Positions 11,810 to 22,362 of a DNA stretch of 64,000 nt are shown here, piece by piece (position 1 is the first letter of the stretch; each line of letters opens with the position of its first letter). The position numbers were made by a program, and so were the translations under genes. The stretch covers positions 361,206-425,205 of the forward strand of contig DF236964.1 of assembly GCA_000708835.1 (NCBI GenBank), given 5' to 3'. Source of the stretch: Klebsormidium nitens. Taxonomy: Eukaryota > Streptophyta > Klebsormidiophyceae > Klebsormidiales > Klebsormidiaceae. Below the pieces are notes generated by a model, which was given only the letters and a program-made list of their open reading frames with translations, had not been told where the DNA came from and searched no databases.

Positions 11810-13204
11810 TCAAGGACCAATTTCGCTCACGCTTAACGATGGCATCTTGTCCTTCAGGTGAAAGAATCTTTGGCTAGCCTCCTGGCTATCTTCCTTATCC
11901 TCAACGCCAAACATGTTAAGCACACAGCGAAACTGCAAGTGCATCAGCTTGGGGCTTACCTCGACCAGCTCTAGACACGTTCCTACTTGTTCTGAGGTCC
12001 AAGCATCAGCTGTCAACACTAGGAGATTTTCAAATACAGGAAAGCCCTTTCCTCTAACAGAACGCGCAAGATGAAGTAAGGTCTTCGCATTGATGCTAAG
12101 CTCCTTCACGTTTGCCAAGCAAGTCAGGATGGAGGCCATGGTGTGTTGCTCGCCTTTGAAATCCAAGTACCGGAAGTCGGCTACCTCCAGGTCCTTGGAA
12201 TTCTTAAGCAGACCAAGGAGTTCATCTTCATCGAAGGTTTGATTAGCTGCTAATCTCCTCAACTTCCATGGCCTGGGTAGCACGAACGGGCCTGGATAAT
12301 CTGAATACAAATCAAGGCTAGTCAGCTCAGGAGCATCTATCCTCATTTTCCTGTCCACATCCGGCCGCAGGTGTAGAGATAGTAGACATGGAGCGTCGAT
12401 CTCCACGCGGCCTAGTTCCAGCATCCTGACATCCTCGTTAACCTCAAGACCGACCATGTTATAATCTAGGAACAAGTGCTTAAGTGAGGTCGAGCTAATA
12501 TTGGTCACAACTCCTAAGCAGTGTTCGCCATCGATATGCAGGGAAAGCTTCTCTAGATTGGGGGCCGCTTGCACAAGACTGGCTAAGGAGCTGTCATTGC
12601 TGGATTGAATGATGGAAAGGTGAAGCTCCTTTAGACTGGCGGACAGCTTGTTGATGGGCCTGTTGATGGAGAAGTGGCAATACTCAAGGATCAGGCACTC
12701 AAGGCGAGGACACTTCGTAAGCAGTTGCTCCAACACGTCGAGCGGGTTGTTCGGCTGCAGCAGATAACCGTTCCGAAGGCAGAAGCGCTCCAACCGCGGG
12801 GGAAAACACACCACCCCGGCCAAGTAGCCGCTGGAGAAGCACTGCTGGAGGGGATGGGAATTCTCATTATCCTCAGGATCATTATAGGCGAGATACAGCG
12901 CTCTCAGACTATCCATCTTCCGAAGGAACCAGATCAAATGTGCGTCAACTGCAGGTGCATCATCCAGATTACAGACGAGCTCCTCAACGTCAGGTGCCAG
13001 CCGATTGAAGCGTGAGCACACAGTTCTAAGCTTGGAGAGCTCTGCAAAGTCGGATGCAGCGCGCGAATGCACGTAAGGTTCGGAATTGAACCGCTCCGGC
13101 TGCTCAAAAGTCATCGCCGCAGCCCTGCCTATTATTCTGGCGAGGATGCTGTCGGGCAGAGTATCCATGGGACAGTCGCTGGGAGCCATGAGAGCCGCCG
13201 CCAC
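11810..13204 (-). CDS. F-box / leucine-rich repeat protein, single exon
   Basis: An uninterrupted 464-aa frame starts at ATG 13204; in-frame ATGs at residues 6 and 13 are alternatives. Residues about 13-50 form an F-box-like start (DTLPDSILARIIGRAAA, then LRTVCSRFNRLAPDVEELVC). F-boxes bind SKP1 and bring substrates to SCF ubiquitin ligases. Residues about 90-450 contain irregular leucine-rich repeats such as LERFCLRNGYLL, CPRLECLILEYC and ASLKELHLSII, the likely substrate-recognition surface. The gene has no intron, unlike most neighbours, which is common in expanded plant and algal F-box families. The spacing between the F-box helices is longer than usual (TFEQPERFNSEPYVHSRAA inserted), so the F-box is divergent. 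The substrate is unknown. Confidence 0.85.
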   Translation of the reverse strand: MAAALMAPSDCPMDTLPDSILARIIGRAAAMTFEQPERFNSEPYVHSRAASDFAELSKLRTVCSRFNRLAPDVEELVCNLDDAPAVDAHLIWFLRKMDSLRALYLAYNDPEDNENSHPLQQCFSSGYLAGVVCFPPRLERFCLRNGYLLQPNNPLDVLEQLLTKCPRLECLILEYCHFSINRPINKLSASLKELHLSIIQSSNDSSLASLVQAAPNLEKLSLHIDGEHCLGVVTNISSTSLKHLFLDYNMVGLEVNEDVRMLELGRVEIDAPCLLSLHLRPDVDRKMRIDAPELTSLDLYSDYPGPFVLPRPWKLRRLAANQTFDEDELLGLLKNSKDLEVADFRYLDFKGEQHTMASILTCLANVKELSINAKTLLHLARSVRGKGFPVFENLLVLTADAWTSEQVGTCLELVEVSPKLMHLQFRCVLNMFGVEDKEDSQEASQRFFHLKDKMPSLSVSEIGP

Positions 13205-13454
13205 CGCCTACTCTATGCTTCCAGAGTGACAGTGTTCACTCTGCTTCAGTCTTCAGTCTCAGATTTGTGCAGCAAGATCGAGCCTATGGAAGTTGGCCTC
13301 CCTAACCAGGTAGGTTAGAATAGGGTTTAGCTATCCTGGCTGGGCAATGAAACGGTTAACGCGTACGCTCGCGCACGCCCGAGAGCACACACGCAGCCCG
13401 CGCGCGTCCGACGACACGATCTACAATCAAGAGCTCAGTGCAGCAAGTACGACG

Positions 13455-14005
13455 AAGTAGACTCCTTTTGTTAGTGTCTCACTGGCTTTCAAAAAGTGTG
13501 AAAACATCTTACACGCGGGATCATAGGTTCGAAGGGTATCCGCGTGGACCGTACTGTCAGATCAGGTCCTTTGCACATAAATGCGTCAGAATGCCAGGTT
13601 TTACCGTGCACTTTGCGGTACGGATTCTAGTACGGATGGAACCAGGTCAGGATAAATGGCTTACAAGTTACAACACTAAAACCAAAAGAACTCTGCCCGG
13701 TTGTCACTGTCAGTGAGTAACCCTAATGTCACTCGGAAATGGCGTAACCTTAACAAATTGCGCTCGTCGATTTGCGTGAACCGTCACAGGTTTGCAGTAA
13801 CCCTAATGTCACAGTAAGTGCCCCGGGTCCAAGTCAATGTCAATGTCGATGTCAATGTCGATGTCGGTCTCCTTGTCAACGTTGTAACCACTCCCGTAAC
13901 CACTGACAGATTGCAACAATTGTCACACTTCAGGTGCTTCCAGGTGGGTTGAGTGTTGTTCACACCAATCAGAGTGGCGGAGACACTAACAAAAGGAGTC
14001 TACTT
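13455..14005. mobile_element. Small non-autonomous DNA element (MITE-like) with perfect 26-bp TIRs
   Basis: The 26 bases at 13455-13480 (aagtagactccttttgttag, then tgtctc) recur as an exact reverse complement at 13980-14005, defining a 551-bp element. The interior has no meaningful coding frame, so it would need a transposase supplied elsewhere. Inside are two copies of a taaccctaatgtcac motif (about 13718 and 13798) and a GTCAAT/GTCGAT hexamer run (13833-13866). I could not see a clear target-site duplication, so the superfamily is undetermined. Confidence 0.75.
13833..13866. repeat. GTCAAT/GTCGAT hexamer microsatellite
   Basis: Five to six tandem units alternate between GTCAAT and GTCGAT. 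The run lies inside the terminal-inverted-repeat element. Confidence 0.8.
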
Positions 14006-14755
14006 TGATAGTTTTGCCTCAGTGCATGGTCCAGCTGGGTAAAGAAACGAAAATGTGCAACCTCTGCAACCTCTGCTGCTGAACAACATTTGAAAGAACG
14101 GTCGTAGGCCGGGCCTCAGCGCCCTGACAATGCGATGGCTACGGTGCACGGCATTGAACTCTGCGTACACCTCCGGTAGCTTGAACATCGAATCGAGCTT
14201 CTAGTAACGGAAAGGGGAAATGCGTTGCATGCCGAACTTACTCACTAGTATTGGCTGCATGTATGCAAGTGCGGCGCATGGAAATAAACAGGCCGGAGTG
14301 TGAAAGTTAGCTCGGATATATCAAAGTGACTGCCAGGATTGAGCTCATTTAGGCACAGGTTTGAAGCATGCCAGTAGGGCTTACTTGCTAAGGGCATCTG
14401 ACCTTTTCAAGCTCCTACTTCAATTCACATGGTTGTGTCCCGCCAAAAACGGGGTATGTACGACTCCTACCCAAAGCTGGATCGTCCTAGACTTTGAAAC
14501 ACGCGATCTGTGAATCAGTTCCAATGCTAACAAAGTGCTAGGCACAATCCTTATTCAATGCCTATAAACTCTATCCAAAAGCTACGAGACCAACAACTTT
14601 GTCCGAGTCCAGAACCCTATCTATCAACGCTAATTTACGACTAGGGCTGGTTTGAGCTATGCTTATTTCAACTTATAAAGCCGTCACAGTCAATGGTGGC
14701 GGGTTTGGGTCCCCTTCTACTCCTTCCCAGACATCTTGTTTAGTGACTTTTGGTT
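14006..14755. other. Gene-free stretch between the MITE and the kinase-like gene
   Basis: I see no exon, repeat or RNA gene. It should hold the 3' untranslated region of the minus-strand gene ending at 14756. Confidence 0.35.
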
Positions 14756-17700
14756 CTATTCAATTACAGTACGGTGATATCCCCGTTCCGCCACTAGTTT
14801 GTCGAGGTAGGCAAGAACCTGCATTTTAAAGTCGGGGAGGCGGCTGTCAGCTCGTGAACAAAAGGAGGTTTGTTTTGGAGAGTATAGCCCGGGGACGGAA
14901 TCAAAAAAGTGCCAGATCAGGGATTTGCGAAAGCTCCTCGACAGAACAGCGGACAAAGGTAAGTTTCGGATGCTCGCATCCCCTTGAAAATTCGGAGCAA
15001 ACGGCGAATCAAAACGGAAATATCCGGCAAAGTGGACCAAGCATAACGGCCATCACACCTTGCGCATCTTAGGAGACCGTCAAGGTCCCCTTCCAGATCG
15101 TCCAAGAACGTCCCACTCAGAATCCCAAAGTAGATGGGTGTCACGACGCAAAACACCAGCATCTATCGTCCCCCCATCTTTGCGCTTGCCAGGACTTCGC
15201 CACTTTCTCCGTCCAACGAAACGTCCAGAGACTCGTCAGGTACTCTCCAGAGTGGAAACTGAGCCCATCGTTGCAAGTAAGCAGTGAACTCTGGTACTGA
15301 TATTCCCACAAGTTCTCAATCAAAACACCAGGAAGGGTTCCCACGCCGCAGAGTAATGTACGTCGCGTCTCCTCACCATGTCTTTCCGCTTCAATAGTCC
15401 GTCCATCTCCTTGTCCGACAGGACGTCCGAAAACTTGTCCGCGATTTGACTCTTCTCCAGGAAGCGCAGCCGCAAGTACGTCCGCGCGGACACGCACCGC
15501 ACCGACCCCGTCTGGAACGCGTTCTCGTGCTCCATGTGAACCACGGCCTCCTAGTAAACCAGAAAACGCAGATTCAGGCTCGGTTTTCGGTCTTTTTTTT
15601 GGACTTCTGGGTTTACGCACCGTCGATAGACGACAGGCGATGGATCGTACTCCTGTGTTATTGAGTCATGAGCTTGTGCAAACGGAATGTTCTGGAATGC
15701 GTACCCGTGCTTCATGTGTACAACGGCCTCCTTCATAACCAGATAACCCAAGCTCAGTTTCACGTTCCCATCCGTTCACTGATGTTCTAGGTTTTACGCC
15801 CAGTAGTCTAGACTACGAGGTGTGGGATAATCACGCATTTGTGGATTCCAAGACACGTTCCTTATAACCCTTGCGCACTACAGTCCCCTGCTTGGATTCT
15901 TCACTTTTGCAGGGACCCGACAAGAAAGTTTTGCAGATATGTTGCAAAGCAGAGCAAGCGTTGCTCATTCAGAAACTATAACCACATAACCTCTTTACTT
16001 TGCAAAACCCACAAAGTTTTGGTAGCGTGCTTTCACCAGGGAGAAGCACCGGAAGAGGAGTCCGAGGCGCTGCTAAAGATACATCTAGATAATCTACACC
16101 CCTGAAGCCCCTGAAATCGACACTTGTCGATCAATCAATGAGCACCGGACACATCTTGCCGTCTGCCCAAATTTCCCCGATTCGAGTGTATCCAAAGTGG
16201 CCGTCTGATGAGCAGAAGCCCACTCTAGAATTCTAGTCCTAAACAGGATGAAGTTCCTGAGAGCTGAAACGCACCTTGCGAAACCCTGCTGCGTGGTCAA
16301 TAAGCACCGGCCACATCTTGCCGTCTGCCCAGTGTTCGCCAAACAGAAAGTGTCCGGCGTGGCGGTCCGAGTTGTTGAGCAGCACGTCGATGACACGTGT
16401 ATCGCTCAGGAGGCGCGCGACCGAGACGCCCCAACTAGCGGCGGGCACTTTTTTGAGCGGCTTGGTGCGGGGGACGAAGTAGATAAAGGCGCCCTCGTCA
16501 AAGTGGCGGTAGTTCACGTCGATGCCGGACTTGCGGTATGCGACCTGGCGCGGCAACAATAACCCTGTCAGCTTTTCGTGGGCGGATTTTCCGTGGAGAT
16601 TATCCTTTGCTTCGAGATTCAGGAAGTCTGCTAGGGTGCACTTGTTGACGTGCTGGAGGTTCACGAACATGCCAGACTTGACGTATGCAACCAGTAAGCT
16701 TTCATCGATGCAATAGATGACATCAATGCTCAAATTGTGGTGAAAATGCGTGCCTCAGCCAGCAGTCACTCTGCTTCTATCGAAGCGGCAATCTTTCCAA
16801 CTGGACGTGGAACCTCCCTTAACTTTCGAAAGAGACCCTCTCAGATGACCTTCTCAAAAGTGTTACAGATGAAGAACAGTCAAGGGGTCCTTGAGGGTTC
16901 CCTTGATATTCCGGAATCAAGGGCACTGACCATAGAGAGAATTGCTAGAGCGAAGTAGAGTGGCGCTTCACCGGAGGGACGTAGTCCATGCCTAGCATGA
17001 GGTTGAGCTCATAAGCTATGAGCTCGACCGGCGCCCTATGCCACCCGTCTGCGTCCCCCTCCACTTTCGGCTTGAAGAGTGCCGTTACCTGTCCAAGTGA
17101 GCGTGGCGAGACACAGTGAGCATATTTGAAATTTGGGGGGGGATTCATGATCATAGCTTGTAGAAATCGGGAACCCCACGAGTGGTGGACACAGAACAAA
17201 GTAGCAGGATGGAGCCTCGTAAATCCATCTTGACTATATCGTCAGCGTCAAGCGTAACACTAGGTGCCTACTTGAGATGAAAGGGACAGATTCGTTAAAG
17301 TCTCCCTTGTCAAGCAAAAGCCTGCAGCTACTTGCAGACTGTTTCCAGCAACTCGCATGTGGATCCCCCTCCACATGATTATGCAGGAAGTACATATGTT
17401 GATGTACGCCCAACAACTCTGATCACCTGAGGTGCACCTAGCTCATCTGAGAAGTACGTTCTGACACTTCAAGACTCTGCTCTGAAATGCACGCCAATTC
17501 CGAAGCGAGTGTGGCGGCCAGCCCACTCAACTCTTATGTGGCACAGTTCGGGAACCCTTGTGTCCAGCAACAGTCTCAAAATTTCGAAAAGAAAACCAGC
17601 GGCTTGAACACGTGAAAGATGTTCGACTACCCCGCCACTTATCTTGTCCAACACTTCGATGACAGTGCTCTTGTGCCCGACAAGCGCCACGTGTCGCTTA

Positions 17701-19917
17701 CGAAACCTAAATCAGGGGTATCATGCGGCTACAGTCAACCCACCTTCTTGTCGCTGTTCTTGTCCAGCAGCTCGACGACGAAGCTCTCATGTCCGAACGT
17801 GCTGGGGGGCTCCATCGGGCGCGCGGACACGATCTTTCCCGTCGCCAGGACGTCCAGAATCTCGCGGTGCTTCTCAGCCACGTCTGGAGACGCCTGCACC
17901 CGATCGGGCGCCAAAACGCTTGAGCTTCTCAAGACCTTTTTGGGTAAGGTATAATTCCTTGACTCTCGAGGTGTTTTAAGTAGTGTCCAACCCCTTATAC
18001 AGCACATATTGTATATGCTGCTGTAAAACATTTTTTCTAAACGAGACTGCTTGGGGGCTTGCGAAGCAAAGCGGACTAAAAGCCAAGCATCCTGCAAGCT
18101 CACATGACTTTGTTTGACTTCGACACAACGAACATTGTAAGCGGGTCGGCTGTCTGCAGACATTGATTCGCAGATCCATCAGACGCAGTCTTGTTGACTC
18201 CTCTGCAGAGCTGCAACCTACACTTTCAGACAGCGGACGCCAAACCTGCATCTTCCAAAACCAGAAACACGCATCCACCCACCTGCACCAGCTGCGCAAC
18301 GCGGCTCTTGCTGAGGTCAGCGGCGGCCTCCGCCAACGAGTGAACCCCCAGAGCGACGAAGTCGTCCGAGTTGAGCGAGAGCATCGCAGCGGACGAGAGC
18401 GCATCGCCCGTGCACTGCACCGTGGTTTGCATGTCAATGACGGCCGTCCGGAGGTTGGGGTCCTTGCGGATGTACGTTTTGGTACAACCTGCGGGTTTAA
18501 ATTGGGGGTTAGTGACATCCCTTCCGGCTTATTCGAGCACGCTGCAAACGACTGTCAGTGTCCATTGCACATGTCGATAACGGCTGTGCGGCACGCGGGG
18601 TCTAATGTACAGCTGGGAGGGTGTGTGTGAATCGCGAAGTTGGAGTTGAGCTTGAGACTAGACTCGTTGCACCGAATACAAGCCACTGGAGGGCGGCACT
18701 GTCTGCAAGTCCACACGAGACACAGTTGCCTGCCCGACTCGAAAAGCGGGTGTCAATCGACTTACATAGCGCTCCAGGGTGCGCCACCACGCACTCGTAC
18801 TTCTCCGGCACCGCCACCGCGTCCGGCCCGAGTATTCTGGCCCCCTCCTCCAAACCCCCGAACCCTAACCCTCTTTCTAAACCCGCTTCGTCCACCTCCC
18901 GTCCATTTTCCCTCTCTACTTCCGCCAATCCCTTCCCTAAACCCTCCCCTAACCCCTGCGCTAAACCCTCTTCGACTGCGGCGCTCGTTTTAGGGGCGAA
19001 ACCGATCACCGCTTCGAGTGCTTCCAGTGTGCTCGCTTGCTCTTGGATCTCGGCGAGTCGCGCAGCTTCGAGCGCGTGCCGTTCATCCTCCACCTTACGC
19101 ATCTCTTCCATTCGCTGGTAGTCCTCCTTGATCTTCTCCTCACCTTGCCGCCGAAGCTCTTCGATTCGACGCAGCTCCTCCTGTATTGACAAAAAGGTAG
19201 GAGCAGTTCAAATCACGTTGTTCTGAGGTATGAGGACTTCTGCTTGCTCACTATTGCGGAAGCGCGAACTCAAAAGCGGTGAGGCATGAGAGACCGCTCA
19301 TCTCAAGGTTGCAAGAAGGCCAGCAGAGACAAGCTTCTTAGGCCTGATTGACGAGAGTCCCTTCTGAGTCGCTGTCAAGTTGCTTTGTCAGCCGTTTACT
19401 ATGTTTCGACATGGACCATCACAGAAACAATAGTAGAGCAATGATGAGAATCAGGTACTGAAGCTCTGTAAGACTGAATCCCAGTTCTATGATGTGAAAG
19501 AGCCACAAACCTCGAACATAGGCCCAACTAGTCGGAAGATCCAAACAAATGAGATCCAGAACCCCAACATTAAGAGAAGCTCAGCATAGCTCGATCTTTT
19601 CCCACCTGCTGTTGCAGCTGCACCGTCTTCCTCAGCTTCGCCATCTCAATCCTCGTCGAGTTTGCCCGTTCGGTAACCGCGCGGCTGGTCTCCTTAACCA
19701 GGCTCGCAAAGTGGTTAAGCTCCCTAACCATCGCGGCCTCCTGGCGCTCGATCGCCGCCACTTTGGCAGAGATCTCGTCCATGTCGGGGGGTTGGTCGGA
19801 GCTCGCTAACCCGTTTTGGTTAGCGCCGTTCTTTCCGTTGGGGACATCGTGCGTGCCATTTGCAGAGGCAGGAGCGGGCTGCAAATGATGACGGGGAAGT
19901 GAGCTCCACTCTTTCAT
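14756..19917 (-). CDS. FAM20-type kinase-like protein with N-terminal coiled coil, 8 exons
   Basis: Exons (minus strand): 19917-19606, 19180-18766, 18488-18283, 17935-17744, 17088-16972, 16544-16275, 15550-15362, 14818-14756. Together they are 1764 nt and encode 587 aa, with consistent phases. Residues about 50-155 are charged coiled coil (EISAKVAAIERQEAAM, EELRRIEELRRQGEEKIKE), and residues 165-205 are a Gly/Leu-rich linker. The C-terminal half follows the FAM20/atypical-kinase pattern: ALFKPKVEGDADGW with a P-loop-like Lys, a helix EL..YELN.MLG.DYVPP, catalytic NNSDRHAGHFLFG (about 471-483) and metal-binding LIDHAAGF (about 495-502). The terminal helix is VLAYLDKLVAERG. Known FAM20 kinases act in the secretory pathway, but I see no signal anchor. 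An upstream exon could join at the acceptor before 19878, replacing the assumed start at 19917. Exon 7 may instead end at 15377. The family assignment is by motif pattern only. Confidence 0.65.
15180..15245 (-). repeat. Decayed copy of exon 7 donor side
   Basis: This sequence is a diverged copy of the last part of exon 7 (real segment about 15375-15440), offset about 200 bp into the downstream intron. Shared bases include gtcc.ac..gacgtcc and the Lys/Arg-rich end. The donor GT is lost. Confidence 0.6.
15666..15752 (-). repeat. Decayed copy of exon 7 acceptor side
   Basis: It reads EAVVHMKHGYAFQ, against EAVVHMEHENAFQ at the real exon start (15550). The offset is 180 bp. The upstream intronic bases (ttatctggttatgaag against tttctggtttactag) are copied too, so the duplication spans the splice junction and keeps an AG. 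Confidence 0.8.
16121..16214 (-). repeat. Decayed copy of exon 6 donor side
   Basis: It carries the same agcaccgg.cacatcttgc and cgtctgccca core as the catalytic exon (real copy at 16303), 162 bp away in the downstream intron. The copied frame is interrupted. Confidence 0.8.
16629..16700 (-). repeat. Decayed copy of exon 6 acceptor side
   Basis: It reads VAYVKSGMFVNLQH, against VAYRKSGIDVNYRH at the true exon start, 147 bp upstream in the intron. The acceptor AG has become TG, so this copy should not be spliced in. Confidence 0.8.
17340..17400 (-). repeat. Possible copy of exon 5 acceptor side
   Basis: A tccccctccac core with scattered flanking matches lies 310 bp from the real one at 17054, about two repeat periods. 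Similarity is weak. Confidence 0.3.
17635..17690 (-). repeat. Decayed copy of exon 4 donor side
   Basis: The sequence cttgtccaacacttcgatga, then cagtgctcttgtgcccga, mirrors the exon 4 end cttgtccagcagctcgacga, then cgaagctctcatgtccga. The offset is 116 bp into the downstream intron. Confidence 0.75.
18545..18615 (-). repeat. Decayed copy of exon 3 acceptor side
   Basis: The core gcacatgtcgataacggctg corresponds to tgcatgtcaatgacggccg in exon 3. The offset is 140 bp into the upstream intron. Confidence 0.7.
18861..18970. repeat. Degenerate telomere-like repeats inside a coding exon
   Basis: On the plus strand the exon contains aaccctaaccctc, ctaaaccc, ccctaaaccctcccctaacc and gctaaaccctc: interrupted units of the plant CCCTAAA type. 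On the coding strand they give a Gly-Leu-rich linker (GLERGLGFGGLEEG and GLAQGLGEGLGKGLAEV). Confidence 0.55.
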
Positions 19918-21834
19918 AAATTTAGCATCGGGGAAGGCGTCAAAAAAGTAGCAAAAAAAGCGGCAGCATGGGGTTTGGTGGTTGGTTTGCGCAGCTTGAG
20001 TAGCTGGTTACCCTGGCAAACCAAAACTTTGGGAGTGCTAGTCAAGGGCAGGTTTGCAGTTGAGAAGCGAACCGGGGGGGAGTCTCTTATAACCAGCCAT
20101 TGACCCTTCTTGACCGGAGGTCTGCTCCTTGTATTTTCGTATTGTCTTACCAAAACATATAGAATCGTTGTAGATGGGAAGCGCCCTCTCAACCAATCAG
20201 TATCTCAATCATCATTGTTCGACAAAGTCTATGCCCTTGCACATGGCACGTTATGACGTTCTTGTCTAATCTTTGAAACCGGAGGGCTTTTCCAGACTGC
20301 TTGGACGATTTCTCTGAATGGTTGCAGCATTCCACAGTCTGCATTTGCCTCTTGAACAGAGCTTGGGCTTGCTACGAATGACTGCTAGGTCTGCTTCATC
20401 GGTTATCTGTCTTCCTGAGCGATGGCTGGTGCGTGATGCGAATGCAAGCATCTCAACAGACCAATCTCTTCTGGCCGCTAGCTTTGGAAGAGCTGTAGCA
20501 CCACCGCACTGTCATAGCAAATGCCCTCAGCTGTTACGACTTGTTTCCATGCTCCCCAAATGATCAAGAATCGCTTCCCTTTTCAGGCCCCCAAAGCAAC
20601 AACCTACTTTTTACTTTTGCCCATTTCCTTCTGCATTGCCCTTTTCTCAAAGCGGCCGTAATCATTTCACGAGGTAATCAATCAATGATCAAGAACAGCA
20701 CCCTGCGCGCAGAGTCGACCCTGATTGAGCACACGGCAAGTATCTTCAGGAAATGAGACCAAACTCCTGGAACGTGGTCAGCCAATGCATAGCTAGCCGA
20801 TCCAAGCTCAACCTGCAGATGTGCCAAAATTTGGCTCAGCCATCTGGCCGCCATCCCCCATCAGTGCAACATCAGCAATTTTCGACATACCCACCTGTGC
20901 CGGTTCAGTGGTGCGGCTTGAGAATGGGAATGCTTGCACCCTGCACGTGTTGTTCCTTCTGGCCCTTTGGACCCTTCCTATTTCAGTAGCAGAATGCTGC
21001 AGCCCGGCACTTGATGTGGCGCATTTTAAACTAGAGGTGCATTTGCAAGAAAAGAATTGGGAACGGCTCTTCGCTTCCAGGTGCCGATTCCTACTAGGTT
21101 GACCAAACGTTTGCTCCAAGCTCTGAAGCACAGGAATGCAACCAGGAAAGAACTTATTTGCCGGCCGCCAGCCGCTTTTTGATAATACTTTTGAACCCTG
21201 GATCTCTCCAGAGACATTGGCAGAGCGGGAAACGGTCGCCCTATACGAGGCCGCCATGATCGGAATCAGTAGAGAGAGCGGCTCTTGAAAGAGCCGTTGT
21301 CATTAAAGGACTCCAGCATGGGCTGCTGGAACTGCACCAGAACAACTTCTCTTCTTCTCTTCTTGAGGCGGCTCTTTTGCAATTACCTACAGAAAGATCA
21401 GCAAATGCGGACACCCATGCTGCCGCAGCCTTGCAGAAATGCAGCTCCCTTTTGATTGCATGGCCTTCATGGTTATCTACCGTTCGTTTGTAGGCTGCCC
21501 AAGCTCCTCAACCGTCCGATATGTATCTAATATCTTCCCGCTCGCGCACCGGAGAAGTTGGAGGGGGGTCCCTCCCGAGGGTCCTCCGTTCGTGTGCGTT
21601 CCGCTGCCTTGAGCCTGAAGGCAGCGGAACGTGTCGGCTACTGTCGGCAGGTGGTTTCCGCCGGAGCGGCCATTCCGGTCAGCGGGTCATGTGAGCTAGC
21701 TAGCGGACATATCCCAAGGTTGCGAATTTTGGCGCCAATGCATGATCCTGCCTATAATAGTACTATTGCCATATTGGCAACATTTGGTGACCTTGAACGA
21801 GCTGAAGAGGACCCGCTGAAAAGTGGGAAGAGCA
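19918..21834. other. Gene-free stretch between divergent genes
   Basis: It lies between the starts of the minus-strand kinase-like gene and the plus-strand CxxC frame, so it should contain both promoters. A 149-codon minus-strand frame (20808-21257) has a Ser/Arg-rich, transit-peptide-like start, but no domain or splice partner supports it. Confidence 0.35.
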
Positions 21835-22362
21835 ATGCCAATGGCGGACAAGAATAAGGAGGAGGCTTCTGAGTCCGAGGACGAGGCGGACTACGAGTGT
21901 GACTTTGATTACGGCTTCATCGTCCATGATTCTGAGGAGGACAAGGCGCCCTGGTGCCATAGCTGCTCAAAACGTCTGAGTCCCGAGGAGGACGCATGAT
22001 ACGTATATTGCTGGACATGTATCGATAAGGACGGCGGAATTTCGGTCTCCGAGTATTCAAGGCCCTGTCTCGCGGTTCGGATAGATGCAAACGGCACAGT
22101 TTGGGAAGGCATGCCGGATAATCCTGAGCCCTCGTTCTCTTGGCAGGAAGTCCCAGTTTACAAGGAGCATCCGGGGCGTGAGCACTACAAGAGAATGTCA
22201 TGCACAGCCATGCTGGAGCAGATCAGGCTTTATGAGAAATTGAACAGGTTCTGGCATGAGGGCTCGCAGGTGCCACCCCCGCCTACGGAGATCAAGTACT
22301 CGTGCTTTGTGTGTGGTAAGGAGCATGTGGCCTACAGAGATAAGAAAGCGGCAGATCAATAG
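21835..22362 (+). pseudogene. CxxC-rich acidic protein frame interrupted by a single TGA
   Basis: From ATG 21835 (or 21841, in frame) a reading frame runs to TAG 22360-22362, about 173 sense codons from 21841, with one in-frame TGA at 21997-21999. Coding character continues on both sides without a frame change. Before the stop come an acidic start (EEASESEDEADYECDFDYGF) and WCHSC. Just after it come YVYCWTCIDKDGG, then SWQEVPVYKEHPGREHYKRM and CFVCGKE near the end. Three CxxC pairs suggest zinc binding. A C-to-T change in a CGA arginine codon would explain the stop, so this is most simply a recently inactivated, intronless gene. Readthrough or a reference error is also possible. I do not recognise the family. 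Confidence 0.6.

Noticed and set aside
18621-19121. A 166-codon plus-strand frame rich in Pro and Ser.
   Set aside because: It is antisense to exon 2 of the kinase-like gene and the telomere-like repeats.
20808-21257. A 149-codon minus-strand frame with a Ser/Arg-rich start, resembling a transit peptide.
   Set aside because: No domain, no convincing donor, and comparable chance frames exist on the other strand.
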